From positions 1,240,001-1,304,000 of the forward strand of contig JAUJEO010000021.1 in assembly GCA_030762175.1 (NCBI GenBank): DNA of 64,000 nt. The letters run 5' to 3'. Position numbers and translations under genes: made by a program. The notes under the pieces are model-generated. The model saw nothing but the letters and a program-made list of their open reading frames with translations, did not search any database and was not told the DNA's origin. Shown piece by piece: positions 23,801-36,310 of the stretch (position 1 is the first letter of the stretch; the number at the start of each line of letters is the position of its first letter). The DNA is from Metallyticus violacea (taxonomy: Eukaryota > Arthropoda > Insecta > Mantodea > Metallyticidae).

Positions 23801-26800
23801 TAGTTTGATAGCCTCAGAAAAGCATATTATGCGCAAAGAATCTCGAAAAGAAAAAAGTTTTTTTTCGAAGTTTGGAAACTTAGTTTGAATAACTTTTTTT
23901 CCGTTCTTATTTGAGATAACTGGTTCTCTTTCATTATACTAGTTTGATAGCCTCAGAAAAGCATATTATGCGCAAAGAATCTCGAAAAGAAAAAATTTTT
24001 TTTTCGAAGTTTGGAAACTTCGTTAGAATCACTTTTTTTCCGTTCTTAATTGAGATAACTGGTTCTCTTTCATTATACTAGTTTGATAGCCTCAGAAAAG
24101 CATATTATGCGCAAAGAATCTCGAAAAGAAAAAAATTTTTTTTCGAAGTTTGGAAACTTCGTTAGAATCACTTTTTTTCCGTTCTTATTTGAGATTATTG
24201 GTTCTCTTTCATTATAGTAGTTTGATAGCCTCAGAAAAGCATATTATGCACAAAGAATCTCGAAAAGAAAAAAAATTTTTTTCGAAGTTAGGAAACTTCG
24301 TTAGAATCACTTTTTTTCCTTTCTTATTTGAGATAACTGGTTCTCTTTCATTATACTAGTTTGATAGCCTCAGCAAAGCATATTATTCACAAAGAATCTC
24401 GAAAAGAAAAAAATTTTTTTTCGAAGTTTGGAAACGTCGTTTGAATCACTTTTATTCCGTTCTTATTTGAGATAACTGGTTCTCTTTCACTATACTAGTT
24501 TGATAGCCTCAGTAAAGCATATTATGCACAAAGAATCTCGAAAAGAAAAAAGTTTTTTTTCGAAGTTTCGAAACTTTGTTTGACTCAGTTTTTTTCCGTT
24601 CTAATTTGACATAACTGGTTCTCTTTCATTATACTTGTTTGATAGCCTCAGTAAAGCATATTATATGCAAAGAATCTCGAAAAGAAAAAAATTTTTTTTC
24701 GAATTTTGGAAACTTCGTTGGAATCACTTTTTTTCCGTTCTTATTTTAGGTAACTGGTTCTCTTTCATTATACTAATTTGATAGCCTCAGTAAAGCATAT
24801 TATGCGCAAAGAATCTTGAAAAGAAAAAAAATTTTTTTCGAAGTTTGGAAACGTCGTTAGAATCACTTTTTTTTCGTTCTTATTTGAGATAACTGGTTCT
24901 CTTTCATTATACTAGTTTGATAGCCTCAGAAAAGCATATTATGCGCAAAGAATCTCGAAAAGAAAAAAGTTTTTTTTCGAAGTTTGGAAACTTCGTTAGA
25001 ATCACTTTTTTTCCGTTCTTATTTGAGATAACTGGTTCTCTTTCATTATACTAGTTTGATAGCCTCAGAAAAGCATATTATGCGCAAAGAATCTCGAAAA
25101 GAAAAAAATTTTTTTTCGAAGTTTGGAAACTTCGTTAGAATCACTTTTTTTCCGTTCTTATTTGAAATAACTGGTTCTCTTTCATGATACTAGTTTGATA
25201 GCCTCAGAAAATCATATTATGCGCAAAGAATCTCGAAAAGAAAAAAATTTTTTTTCGATGTTTGGAAACTTTGTTAGAATCACTTTTTTTCCGTTCTTAT
25301 TTGAGATAACTGGTTCTCTTTCATTATACTAGTTTGATAGCCTCAGAAAAGCATATTATGCACAAAGAATCTCGAAAACAAAAAAATTTTTTTTCGAAGT
25401 TTGGAAACATCTTTAGAATCACTTTTTTCCGTTTTTATTTGCGATAACTGGTTCTCTTTCATTATACTAGTTTGATAGCCTCAGAAAACCATATTATGCG
25501 CAAAGAATCTCGAAAAGAAAAAAATTTTTTTTCGAAGTTTGGAAACTTCTTTAGAATCACTATTTTTCCGTTCTTATTTGAGATTACTGGTTCTCTTTCA
25601 TTATACTAATTAGATAGCCTCAGAAAAGCATATTACGCGCAAAGAATCTCGAAAATAAAAAAAATTTTTTAGAACTTTGGAAACTTCGTTAGAATCACTT
25701 TTTTTCCGATCTTATTTGAGATAACTGGTTCTCTTTCATTATACTAGTTTGATAGCCTCATAAAAGCTTATTATGCGCAAAGAATCTCGAAAAGAAAAAA
25801 ATTTTTTTTCGAAGTTTGGAAACTTCATTAGAATCGCCTTTTTTTCCGTTCTTATTTGAGATAATTGGTTCTCTTTCATTATACTAGTTTGATAGCCTCA
25901 GTAAAGCATATTATGCGCAAAGAATCTGGAAAAGAAAAAAAATTTTTTTCGAAGTTTGGAAACGTCGTTAGAATCACTTTTTTTCCGTTCTTATTTGAGA
26001 TAACTGGTTCTCTTTCATTATACTAGTTTGATAGCCTCAGAAAAGCATATTATGCGCAAAGAATCTCGAAAAGAAAAAAGTTTTTTTTCGAAGTTTGGAA
26101 ACTTCGTTTGAATAACTTTTTTTCCGTTCTTATTTGAGATAACTGGTTCTCTTTCATTATACTAGTTTGATAGCCTCAGAAAAGCATATTATGCGCAAAG
26201 AATCTCGAAAAGAAAAAAATTTTTTTTCGAAGTTTGGAAACTTCGTTAGAATCACTTTTTTTCCGTTCTTATTTGAAATAACTGGTTGTCTTTCATGATA
26301 CTAGTTTGATAGCCTCAGAAAATCATATTATGCGCAAAGAATCTCGAAAAGAAAAACATTTTTTTTCGACGTTTGGAAACTTTGTTAGAATCACTTTTTT
26401 TCCGTTCTTATTTGAGATAACTGGTTCTCTTTCATTATACTAGTTTGATAGCCTCAGAAAAGCATATTATGCACAAAGAATCTCGAAAAGAAAAAAATTT
26501 TTTTTCGAAGTTTGGAAACTTCTTTAGAATCACTTTTTTCCGTTTTTATTTGCGATAACTGGTTCTCTTTCATTATACTAGTTTGATAGCCTCAGAAAAC
26601 CATATTATGCGCAAAGAATCTCGAAAAGAAAAAAATTTTTTTCGAAGTTTGGAAACTTCTTTAGAATCACTATTTTTCCGTTCTTATTTGAGATTACTGG
26701 TTCTCTTTCATTATACTAATTAGATAGCCTCAGAAAAGCATATTACGCGCAAAGAATCTCGAAAATAAAAAAAATTTTTTAGAACTTTGGAAACTTCGTT

Positions 26801-28767
26801 AGAATCACTTTTTTTTCCGATCTTATTTGAGATAACTGGTTCTCTTTCATTATACTAGTTTGATAGCCTCATAAAAGCTTATTATGCACAAAGAATCTCG
26901 AAAAGAAAAAACATTTTTTTCGAAGTTTGGAAACTTCGTTAGAATCACTTTTTTTCCGTTCTTATTTGAGATAATTGATTCTCTTTCATTATACTAGTTT
27001 GATAGCCTCAGTAAAGCATATTATGCACAAAATATCTCGAAAAGAAAAAATTTTTTTTTCGAATTTTGGAAACTTTGTTAGAATCACTTTTTTTCCGTTC
27101 TTATTTTAGGTAACTGGTTCTCTTTCATTATACTAGTTTGATAGCCTCAGAAAAGCATATTATGCGCAAAGAATCTCTAAAAGAAAAAATTTTTCTTTCG
27201 AATTTTGTAAACTTCGTTAGAATCACTTTTTTTCCGTTCTTATTTGAGATAACTGGTTCTCTTTCATTATACTAGTTTGATAGCCTCAGAAAAGCATATT
27301 ATGCGCAAAGAATCTCGAAAAGAAAAAAGTTTTTTTTCGAAGTTTGGAAACCTCGTTTGAATAACTTTTTTTCGGTTCTTATTTAAGATAACTGGTTCTC
27401 TTTCATTATACTAGTTTGATAGCCTCAGAAAAGCATATTATGCGCAAAGAATCTCGAAAAGAAAAAATTTTTTTTCGAAGTTTGGAAACTTCGTTAGAAT
27501 CACTTTTTTTCCGTTCTTATTTGAGATAACTGGTTCTCTTTCATTATACTAGTTTGATAGCCTCAGAAAAGCATATTATGCGCAAAGAATCTCGAAAAGA
27601 AAAAAATTTTTTTTCGAAGTTTGGAAACTTCGTTAGAATCACTTTTTTTCCGTTCTTATTTGAAATAACTGGTTCTCTTTCATGATACTAGTTTGATAGC
27701 CTCAGAAAATCATATTATGCGCAAAGAATCTCGAAAAGAAAAAAATTTTTTTTCGATGTTTGGAAACTTTGTTAGAATCACTCTTTTTCCGTTCTTATTT
27801 GAGATAACTGGTTCTCTTTCATTATACTAGTTTGATAGCCTCAGAAAGGCATATTATGCGCAAAGAATCTCGAAAAGAAAAAAGTTTTTTTTTCGAAGTT
27901 TGGAAACTTCGTTTGAATAACTTTTTTTCCGTTCTTATTTGAGATAACTGGTTCTATTTCATTATACTAGTTTGATAGCCTCAGAAAAGCATATTATGCG
28001 CAAAGAATCTCGAAAAGAAAAAATTTTTTTTTCGAAGTTTGGAAACTTCCTTAGAATCACTTTTTTTCCGTTCTTATTTGAGATTACTGGTTCTCTTTCA
28101 TTATAGTAGTTTGATAGACTCAGAAAAGCATATTATGCACAAAGAATCTCGAAAAGAAAAAAAATTTTTTTCGAAGTTAGGAAACTTCGTTAGAATCACT
28201 TTTTTTCCGTTCTTATTTGAGATAACTGGTTCTCTTTCATTATACTAGTTTGATAGCCTCAGCAAAGCATATTATTCACAAAGAATCTCGAAAAGAAAAA
28301 AATTTTTTTTCGAAGTTTGGAAACGTCGTTTGAATCACTTTTATTCCGTTCTTATTTGAGATAACTGGTTCTCTTTCACTATACTAGTTTGATAGCCTCA
28401 GTAAAGCATATTATGCACAAAGAATCTCGAAAAGAAAAAAGTTTTTTTTCGAAGTTTCGAAACTTCGTTTGACTCAGTTTTTTTCCGTTCTAATTTGACA
28501 TAACTGGTTCTCTTTCATTATACTTGTTTGATAGCCTCAGTAAAGCATATTATATGCAAAGAATCTCGAAAAGAAAAATTTTTTTTTTCGAATTTTGGAA
28601 ACTTCGTTAGAATCACTTTTTTTCCGTTCTTATTTTAGGTAACTGGTTCTCTTTCATTATACTAATTTGATAGCCTCAGTAAAGCATATTATGCGCAAAG
28701 AATCTTGAAAAGAAAAAAATTTTTTTTCGAAGTTTGGAAACGTCGTTAGAATCACTTTTTTTCCGTT
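20873..28767. repeat. Large ~7.9-kb block, copy 2
   Basis: Second copy of 10,310-18,205. It keeps the 'attttaggtaac' monomer near 22.1 kb that copy 1 lacks. It lacks one monomer near 24,985, where 'gtttttttt' class sequence runs directly into 'cttcgttagaatc'. It does not carry the 2,501-bp tandem duplication, nor the private changes 'ttctaag', 'tttggatg' and 'cattacac' of that pair, so the tandem duplication probably happened after the two large copies separated. Confidence 0.85.
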
Positions 28768-31324
28768 CCTATTTGAGATAACTGGTTCTCTTTCATTATA
28801 CTAGTTTGATAGCCTCAGAAAAGCATATTATGCGCAAAGAATCTCGAAAAGAAAAAAGTTTTTTTTCGAAGTTTGGAAACTTCGTTTGAATAACTTTTTT
28901 TCCGTTCTTATTTGAGATAACTGGTTCTCTTTCATTATACTAGTTTGATAGCCTCAGAAAAGCATATTATGCGCAAAGAATCTCGAAAAGAAAAAATTTT
29001 TTTTTCGAAGTTTGGAAACTTCGTTAGAATCACTTTTTTTCCGTTCTTAATTGAGATAACTGGTTCTCTTTCATTATACTAGTTTGATAGCCTCAGAAAA
29101 GCATATTATGCGCAAAGAATCTCGAAAAGAAAAAAATTTTTTTTCGAAGTTTGGAAACTTCGTTAGAATCACTTTTTTTCCGTTCTTATTTGAAATAACT
29201 GGTTCTCTTTCATGATACTAGTTTGATAGCCTCAGAAAATCATAATATGCGCAAAGAATCTCGAAAAGAAAAAAATTTTTTTTCGATGTTTGGAAATTTT
29301 GTTAGAATCACTTTTTTTCCGTTCTTATTTGAGATAACTGGTTCTCTTTCATTATACTAGTTTGATATCCTCAGAAAAGCATATTATGCACAAAGAATCT
29401 CGAAAAGAAGAAAATTTTTTTTCGAAGTTTGGAAACTTCTTTAGAATCACTTTTTTCCGTTTTTATTTGCGATAACTGGTTCTCTTTCATTATACTAGTT
29501 TGATAGCCTCAGAAAACCATATTATGCGCAAAGAATCTCGAAAAGAAAAAAATTTTTTTTCGAAGTTTGGAAACTTCTTTAGAATCACTATTTTTCCGTT
29601 CTTATTTGAGATTACTGGTTCTCTTTCATTATACTATTTAGATAGCCTCAGAAAAGCATATTACGCGCAAAGAATCTCGAAAATAAAAAAAATTTTTTAG
29701 AACTTTGGAAACTTCGTTAGAATCACTTTTTTTTCCGATCTTATTTGAGATAACTGGTTCTCTTTCATTATACTAGTTTGATAGCCTCATAAAAGCTTAT
29801 TATGCACAAAGAATCTCGAAAAGAAAAAACATTTTTTTCGAAGTTTGGAAACTTCGTTAGAATCACTTTTTTTCCGTTCTTATTTGAGATAACTGATTCT
29901 CTTTCATTATACTAGTTTGATAGCCTCAGTAAAGCATATTATGCACAAAATATCTCGAAAAGAAAAAAAATGTTTTTCGAAGTTTGGAAACTTCATTAGA
30001 ATCACTTTTTTTCCGTCCTTATTTGAGATAACTGGTTCTCTTTCATTATACTAGTTTGATAGACTCAGTAAAGCATATTATGCGCAAGGAATCTGGAAAA
30101 GAAAAAAAATTTTTTTCGAATTTTGGAAACTTCATTAGAATCACTTTTTTTCCGTTCTTATTTGAGCTATCTGGTTCTCTTTCATTATACTAGTTTGATA
30201 GCCTCAGAAAAGCATATTATGCGCAAAGAATCTCGAAAAGAAAAAAGTTTTTTTTCGAAGTTTGGAAACTTCATTAGATTCACTTTTTTTCCGTTCTTAT
30301 TTGATATAACTTGTTCTCTTTCATTATACTAGTTTGATAGCCTCAGTAAAGCATATTATGCGCAAAGAATCTGGAAAAAAAAAAAAAAAAATTTTCGAAA
30401 TTTGGAAACTTCGTTAGAATCACTTTTTTTCCGTTCTTATTTGAGATAACTGGTTCCCGTTCATTATACTAGTTTGATAGCCTCATAAAAGCTTATTATG
30501 CACAAAGAATCTCGAAAAGAAAAAACATTTTTTTCGAAGTTTGGAAACTTCGTTAGAATCACTTTTTTTCCGTTCTTATTTGAGATAACTGATTCTCTTT
30601 CATTATACTAGTTTGATAGCCTCAGTAAAGCATATTATGCACAAAATATCTCGAAAAGAAAAAAATTTTTTTTCGAAGTTTGGAAACTTCTTTAGAATCA
30701 CTATTTTTCCGTTCTTATTTGAGATTACTGGTTCTCTTTCATTATACTAATTAGATAGCCTCAGAAGAGCATATTACGCGCAAAGAATCTCGAAAATAAA
30801 AAAATTTTTTTAGAACTTTGGAAACTTCGTTAGAATCACTTTTTTTTCCGATCTTATTTGAGATAACTGGTTCTCTTTCATTATACTAGTTTGATAGCCT
30901 CATAAAAGCTTATTATGCACAAAGAATCTCGAAAAGAAAAAACATTTTTTTCGAAGTTTCGAAACTTCGTTAGAATCACTTTTTTTCCGTTCTTATTTGA
31001 GATAACTGATTCTCTTTCATTATACTAGTTTGATAGCCTCAGTAAAGCATATTATGCACAAAATATCTCGAAAAGAAAAAATTTTTTTTTCGAATTTTGG
31101 AAACTTCGTTAGAATCACTTTTTTTCCGTTCTTATTTTAGGTAACTGGTTCTCTTTCATTATACTAGTTTGATAGCCTCAGAAAAGCATATTATGCGCAA
31201 AGAATCTCTAAAAGAAAAAATTTTTTTTTCGAATTTTGTAAACTTCGTTAGAATCACTTTTTTTCCGTTCTTATTTGAGATAACTGGTTCTCTTTCATTA
31301 TACTAGTTTGATAGCCTCAGAAAA
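28209..31324. repeat. Block shared with 7,224-10,200
   Basis: Begins with V1 and keeps the complete monomer order, including the 'catgatactag' monomer followed by a full 'gatatcctcag' monomer, where the relative at 8.24 kb is fused. Private changes here include 'catcataatatg' near 29,243, 'ggaaattttgttag' near 29,292, 'gagctatctgg' near 30,166 and 'aacttgttctc' near 30,309. Confidence 0.8.
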
Positions 31325-33023
31325 GCATATTATGCGCAAAGAATCTCGAAAAGAAAAAAGTTTTTTTTCGAAGTTTGGAAACTTCGTTTGAATAACTTTT
31401 TTTCGGTTCTTATTTAAGATAACTGGTTCTCTTTCATTATACTAGTTTGATAGCCTCAGAAAAGCATATTATGCGCAAAGAATCTCGAAAAGAAAAAATT
31501 TTTTTTTCGAAGTTTGGAAACTTCGTTAGAATCACTTTTTTTCCGTTCTTATTTGAGATAACTGGTTCTCTTTCATTATACTAGTTTGATAGCCTCAGAA
31601 AAGCATATTATGCGCAAAGAATCTCGAAAAGAAAAAAATTTTTTTTCGAAGTTTGGAAACTTCGTTAGAATCACTTTTTTTCCGTTCTTATTTGAAATAA
31701 CTGGTTCTCTTTCATGATACTAGTTTGATAGCCTCAGAATATCATATTATGCGCAAAGAATCTCGAAAAGAAAAAAATTTTTTTTCGATGTTTGGAAACT
31801 TTGTTAGAATCACTTTTTTTCCGTTCTTATTTGAGATAACTGGTTCTCTTTCATTATACTAGTTTGATAGCCTCAGAAAGGCATATTATGCGCAAAGAAT
31901 CTCGAAAAGAAAAAAGTTTTTTTTTCGAAGTTTGGAAACTTCGTTTGAATAACTTTTTTTCCGTTCTTATTTGAGATAACTGGTTCTATTTCATTATACT
32001 AGTTTGATAGCCTCAGAAAAGCATATTATGCGCAAAGAATCTCGAAAAGAAAAAATTTTTTTTTCGAAGTTTGGAAACTTCGTTAGAATCACTTTTTTTC
32101 CGTTCTTATTTGAGATTACTGGTTCTCTTTCATTATAGTAGTTTGATAGACTCAGAAAAGCATATTATGCACAAAGAATCTCGAAAAGAAAAAAAATTTT
32201 TTTCGATGTTAGGAAATTTCGTTAGAATCACTTTTTTTCCGTTCTTATTTGAGATAACTGGTTCTCTTTCATTATACTAGTTTGATAGCCTCAGCAAAGC
32301 ATATTATTCACAAAGAATCTCGAAAAGAAAAAAATTTTTTTTCGAAGTTTGGAAACGTCGTTTGAATCACTTTTATTCCGTTCTTATTTGAGATAACTGG
32401 TTCTCTTTCACTATACTAGTTTGATAGCCTCAGTAAAGCATATTATGCACAAAGAATCTCGAAAAGAAAAAAGTTTTTTTTCGAAGTTTCGAAACTTCGT
32501 TTGACTCAGTTTTTTTCCGTTCTAATTTGACATAACTGGTTCTCTTTCATTATACTTGTTTGATAGCCTCAGTAAAGCATATTATATGCAAAGAATCTCG
32601 AAAAGAAAAATTTTTTTTTTCGAATTTTGGAAACTTCGTTAGAATCACTTTTTTTCCGTTCTTATTTTAGGTAAATGGTTCTCTTTCATTATACTAATTT
32701 GATAGCCTCAGTAAAGCATATTATGCGCAAAGAATCTTGAAAAGAAAAAAAATTTTTTTCGAAGTTTGGAAACGTCGTTAGAATCACTTTTTTTCCGTTC
32801 TTATTTGAGATAACTGGTTCTCTTTCATTATACTAGTTTGATAGCCTCAGAAAAGCATATTATGCGCAAAGAATCTCGAAAAGAAAAAAGTTTTTTTTCG
32901 AAGTTTGGAAACTTAGTTTGAATAACTTTTTTTCCGTTCTTATTTGAGATAACTGGTTCTCTTTCATTATACTAGTTTGATAGCCTCAGAAAAGCATATT
33001 ATGCGCAAAGAATCTCGAAAAGA
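29906..33023. repeat. Block shared with 20,873-23,990 (offset 9,033 bp)
   Basis: The offset is 65 monomers and stays constant from the 'aaaatgtttttcg' monomer through the octamer start (23,038 and 32,071 are corresponding points). It overlaps the previous block, so 29.9-31.3 kb is shared by all three locations. It ends abruptly near 33,023, where 'gcgcaaagaatctcgaaaag' runs into 'aaaatgtttttcg'. Confidence 0.8.
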
Positions 33024-33440
33024 AAAAAAATGTTTTTCGAAGTTTGGAAACTTCATTAGAATCACTTTTTTTCCGTTCTTATTTGAGATAACTGGTTCTC
33101 TTTCATTATACTAGTTTGATAGACTCAGTAAAGCATATTATGCGCAAGGAATCTGGAAAAGAAAAAAAATTTTTTTCGAATTTTGGAAACTTCATTAGAA
33201 TCACTTTTTTTCCGTTCTTATTTGAGATATCTGGTTCTCTTTCATTATACTAGTTTGATAGCCTCAGAAAAGCATATTATGCGCAAAGAATCTCGAAAAG
33301 AAAAAAGTTTTTTTTCGAAGTTTGGAAACTTCATTAGATTCACTTTTTTTCCGTTCTTATTTGATATAACTGGTTCTCTTTCATTATACTAGTTTGATAG
33401 CCTCAGTAAAGCATATTATGCGCAAAGAATCTGGAAAAAA
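33024..33440. repeat. Three-monomer segment shared with 10,369-10,785
   Basis: After the junction near 33,023 the order 'aaaatgtttttcg', 'gcaaggaatctgg', 'gagatatctgg' matches at offset 22,655. It ends in an A-expanded monomer interrupted by a T ('aaaaataaaattttcg'). Confidence 0.75.
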
Positions 33441-33600
33441 AAAAATAAAATTTTCGAAATTTGGAAACCGTTAGAATCACTTTTTTTCCGTTCTTATTTG
33501 AGATAAATGGTTCTCTTTCATTATACTAGTTTGATAACCTCAGAAAAGCATATTATGCGCAAAGAATCTCGAAAAGAAAAAAGTTTTTTTTCGAAGTTTG
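33441..33600. repeat. Junction monomer between two array types
   Basis: This monomer joins the 10-33 kb type of array to the 1.6-3.1 kb type. It carries 'ggaaaccgttag' (a two-base deletion that removes half of the dyad arm), 'gataaatggttc' and 'tttgataacctcag'. The last two changes also occur near 45.59, 49.20, 53.64 and 63.37 kb, so they mark a monomer class that repeatedly lies next to block boundaries. Confidence 0.7.
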
Positions 33601-35101
33601 GAAACTTCGTTTGAATCACTTTTTTTCCGTTCTTATTTGAGATAACTGGTTCTCCTTCATTATACTAGTTTGATAGCCTCAGAAAAGCATATTATGCACA
33701 AAGAATCTCGAAAAGAAAAAAAATTTTTTTCGAAGTTAGGAAACTTCGTTAGAATCACTTTTTTTCCGCTCTAATTTGAGATAACTGGTTCTTTCATTAT
33801 ACTAGCTAGTTTGATAGCCTCAGCAAAGCATATTATGCACAAAGAATCTCGAAAAGAAAAAAATTTTTTTTCGAAGTTTGGAAACTTCTTTTGAATCACT
33901 TTTTTTCCGTTCTTATTTGAGATAACTGGTTCTCTTTCATTATACTAGTTTGATAGCCTCAGTAAAGCATATTATGCACAAAGAATCTCGAAAAGAAAAA
34001 AAATTTTTTTCCAAGTTTGGAAACTTCATTAGAATCACTTTTTTTCCGTTCTTATTTTAGATAACTGGTTCTCTTTCATTATACTAGTTTGATAGCCTCA
34101 GTAAAGCATATTATGCGCAAAGAATCTGGAAAAGAAAAAAAATTTTTTTCGAAGTTTGGAAACTTCGTTAGAATCACTTTTTTTCCGTTCTTATTTGAGA
34201 TAACTGGTTCTCTTTCATTATACTAGTTTGATAGCCTCAGAAAAGCATATTATGCGCAAAGAATCTCGAAAAGAAAAAAGTTTTTTTTCGAAGTTTGGAA
34301 ACTTCTTTTGCATAACTTTTTTTCCGTTCTTATTTGAGATAACTGGTTCTCTTTCATTATACTAGTTTGATAGCCTCAGAAAACCATATTATGCGCAAAG
34401 AATCTCGAAAAGAAAAAAATTTTTTTTCGAAGTTAGGAAACTTCGTTTGAATCACTTTTTTCCGTTCTTATTTGAGATAACTGGTTCTCTTTCATTGTAC
34501 TAATTAGATAGCCTCAGAAAAGCATATTACGCGCAAAGAATCTCGAAAATAAAAAAATTTTTTTAGAACTTTGGAAACTTCGTTAGAATCACTTTTTTTC
34601 CGTTCTTATTTGAGATAACTCGTTCTCTTTCATTATACTAGTTTGATAGCCTCAGAAAACCATATTATGCGCAAAGAATCTCGAAAAGAAAAAAAATTTT
34701 TTTCGAAGTTTGGAAACGTCGTTTGAATCACTTTTTTCCGTTCTTATTTGAGATAACGGGTTATCTTTCATTATAGTAGTTTGATAGCCTCAGAAAACCA
34801 TATTATGAGCAAAGAATCTCGAAATGAAAAAAATTTTTTTTCGAAGTATAGAAACTTCCTTAGAATCACTTTTTTTCCATTCTTATTTGAAATAACTGGT
34901 TCTCTTTCCTTATACTAGTTTGATAGCCTCAGAAAAGCATATTATGCGCAAAGAATCTTGAAAAGAAAAAAGTTTTTTTTCGAAGTTTGGAAACTTCGTT
35001 TGAATAACTTTTTTTCCGTTCTTATTTGAGATAACTGGTTCTCTTTCATTATACTAGTTTGATAGCCTCAGAAAAGCATATTATGCACAAAGAATCTCGA
35101 A
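33601..35101. repeat. Block shared with 1,640-3,140
   Basis: Same rare variants in the same order, including the 'ctagctag' duplication. Small differences: 'tcattgtac' at about 34,495 instead of 'tcattatac', a shorter T run near 34,459, and 'gtatagaaac' in place of 'gtatggagac'. Confidence 0.85.
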
Positions 35102-36310
35102 AAGAAAAAAAAATTTTTTCGAAATTAGGAAACTTCGTTAGAATCACTTTTTTTCCGCTCTTATTTGAGATAACTGTTTCTCTTTCATTATACTAGTTTG
35201 ATAGCCTCAGCAAAGCATATTATGCACAAAGAATCTCGAAAAGAAAAAAAATTTTTTTCGAAGTTTGGAACTTCGTTTGAATCACTTTTTTTCCGTTCTT
35301 ATTTGAGATAACTGGTTCTCTTTCATTATACTAGTTTGATAGCCTCAGTAAAGCATATCATGCACAAAGAATCTCGAAAAGAAAAAAAATTTTTTTCGAA
35401 GTTTGGAAACTTCATTAGAATCACTTTTTTTCCGTTCTTATTTGAGATAACTGGTTCTCTTTCATTATAGTAGTTTGATAGCCTCAGAAAAGCATATTAT
35501 GCACAAAGAATCTCGAAAAGAAAAAAAAAATTTTTCGAAGTTAGGAAACTTCGTTAGAATCACTTTTTTTCCGTTCTTATTTGAGATAACTGGTTCTCTT
35601 TCATTATACTAGTTTGATAGCCTCAGTAAAGCATATTATGCGCAAAGAATCTCGAAAAGAAAAAAGTTTTTTTTCGAAGTTTGGAAACTTCGTTTGAATA
35701 ACTTTTTTTCCGTTCTTATTTGAGATAACTGGTTCTATTTCATTATACTAGTTTGATAGCCTCAGAAAAGCATATTATGCGCAAAGAATCTCGAAAAGAA
35801 AAAATTTTTTTTTCGAAGTTTGGAAACTTCGTTAGAATCACTTTTTTTCCGTTCTTATTTGAGATTACTGGTTCTCTTTCATTATAGTAGTTTGATAGCC
35901 TCAGAAAAGCATATTATTCACAAAGAATCTCGAAAAGAAAAAAATTTTTTTTCGAAGTTTGGAAACGTCGTTTGAATCACTTTTATTCCGTTCTTATTTG
36001 AGATAACTGGTTCTCTTTCACTATACTAGTTTGATAGCCTCAGTAAAGCATATTATGCACAAAGAATCTCGAAAAGAAAAAAGTTTTTTTTCGAAGTTTC
36101 GAAACTTCGTTTGACTCAGTTTTTTTCCGTTCTGATTTGACATAACTGGTTCTCTTTCATTATACTAGTTTGATAGCCTCAGTTAAGCATATTATATGCA
36201 AAGAATCTCGAAAAGAAAAAATTTTTTTTTCGAATTTTGGAAACTTCGTTAGAATCACTTTTTTTCCGTTCTTATTTTAGGTAACTGGTTCTCTTTCATT
36301 ATACTAATTT
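34090..36310. repeat. Higher-order unit 1 of the 34-43 kb series (16 monomers, 2,221 bp)
   Basis: Measured between 'ttatctttca' landmarks at 34,761 and 36,982. It contains 'cttttgcataac', 'ttaggaaacttcg', 'tttagaacttt', 'aactcgttctc', 'aacgggttatc', 'gtatagaaac' and 'ttccttatac'. It is two monomers shorter than units 2 and 3 because it lacks the 'ttctaattggaaataac' and 'gttgtctttc' monomers found there at 38.0-38.3 and 40.6-40.8 kb. Confidence 0.85.
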
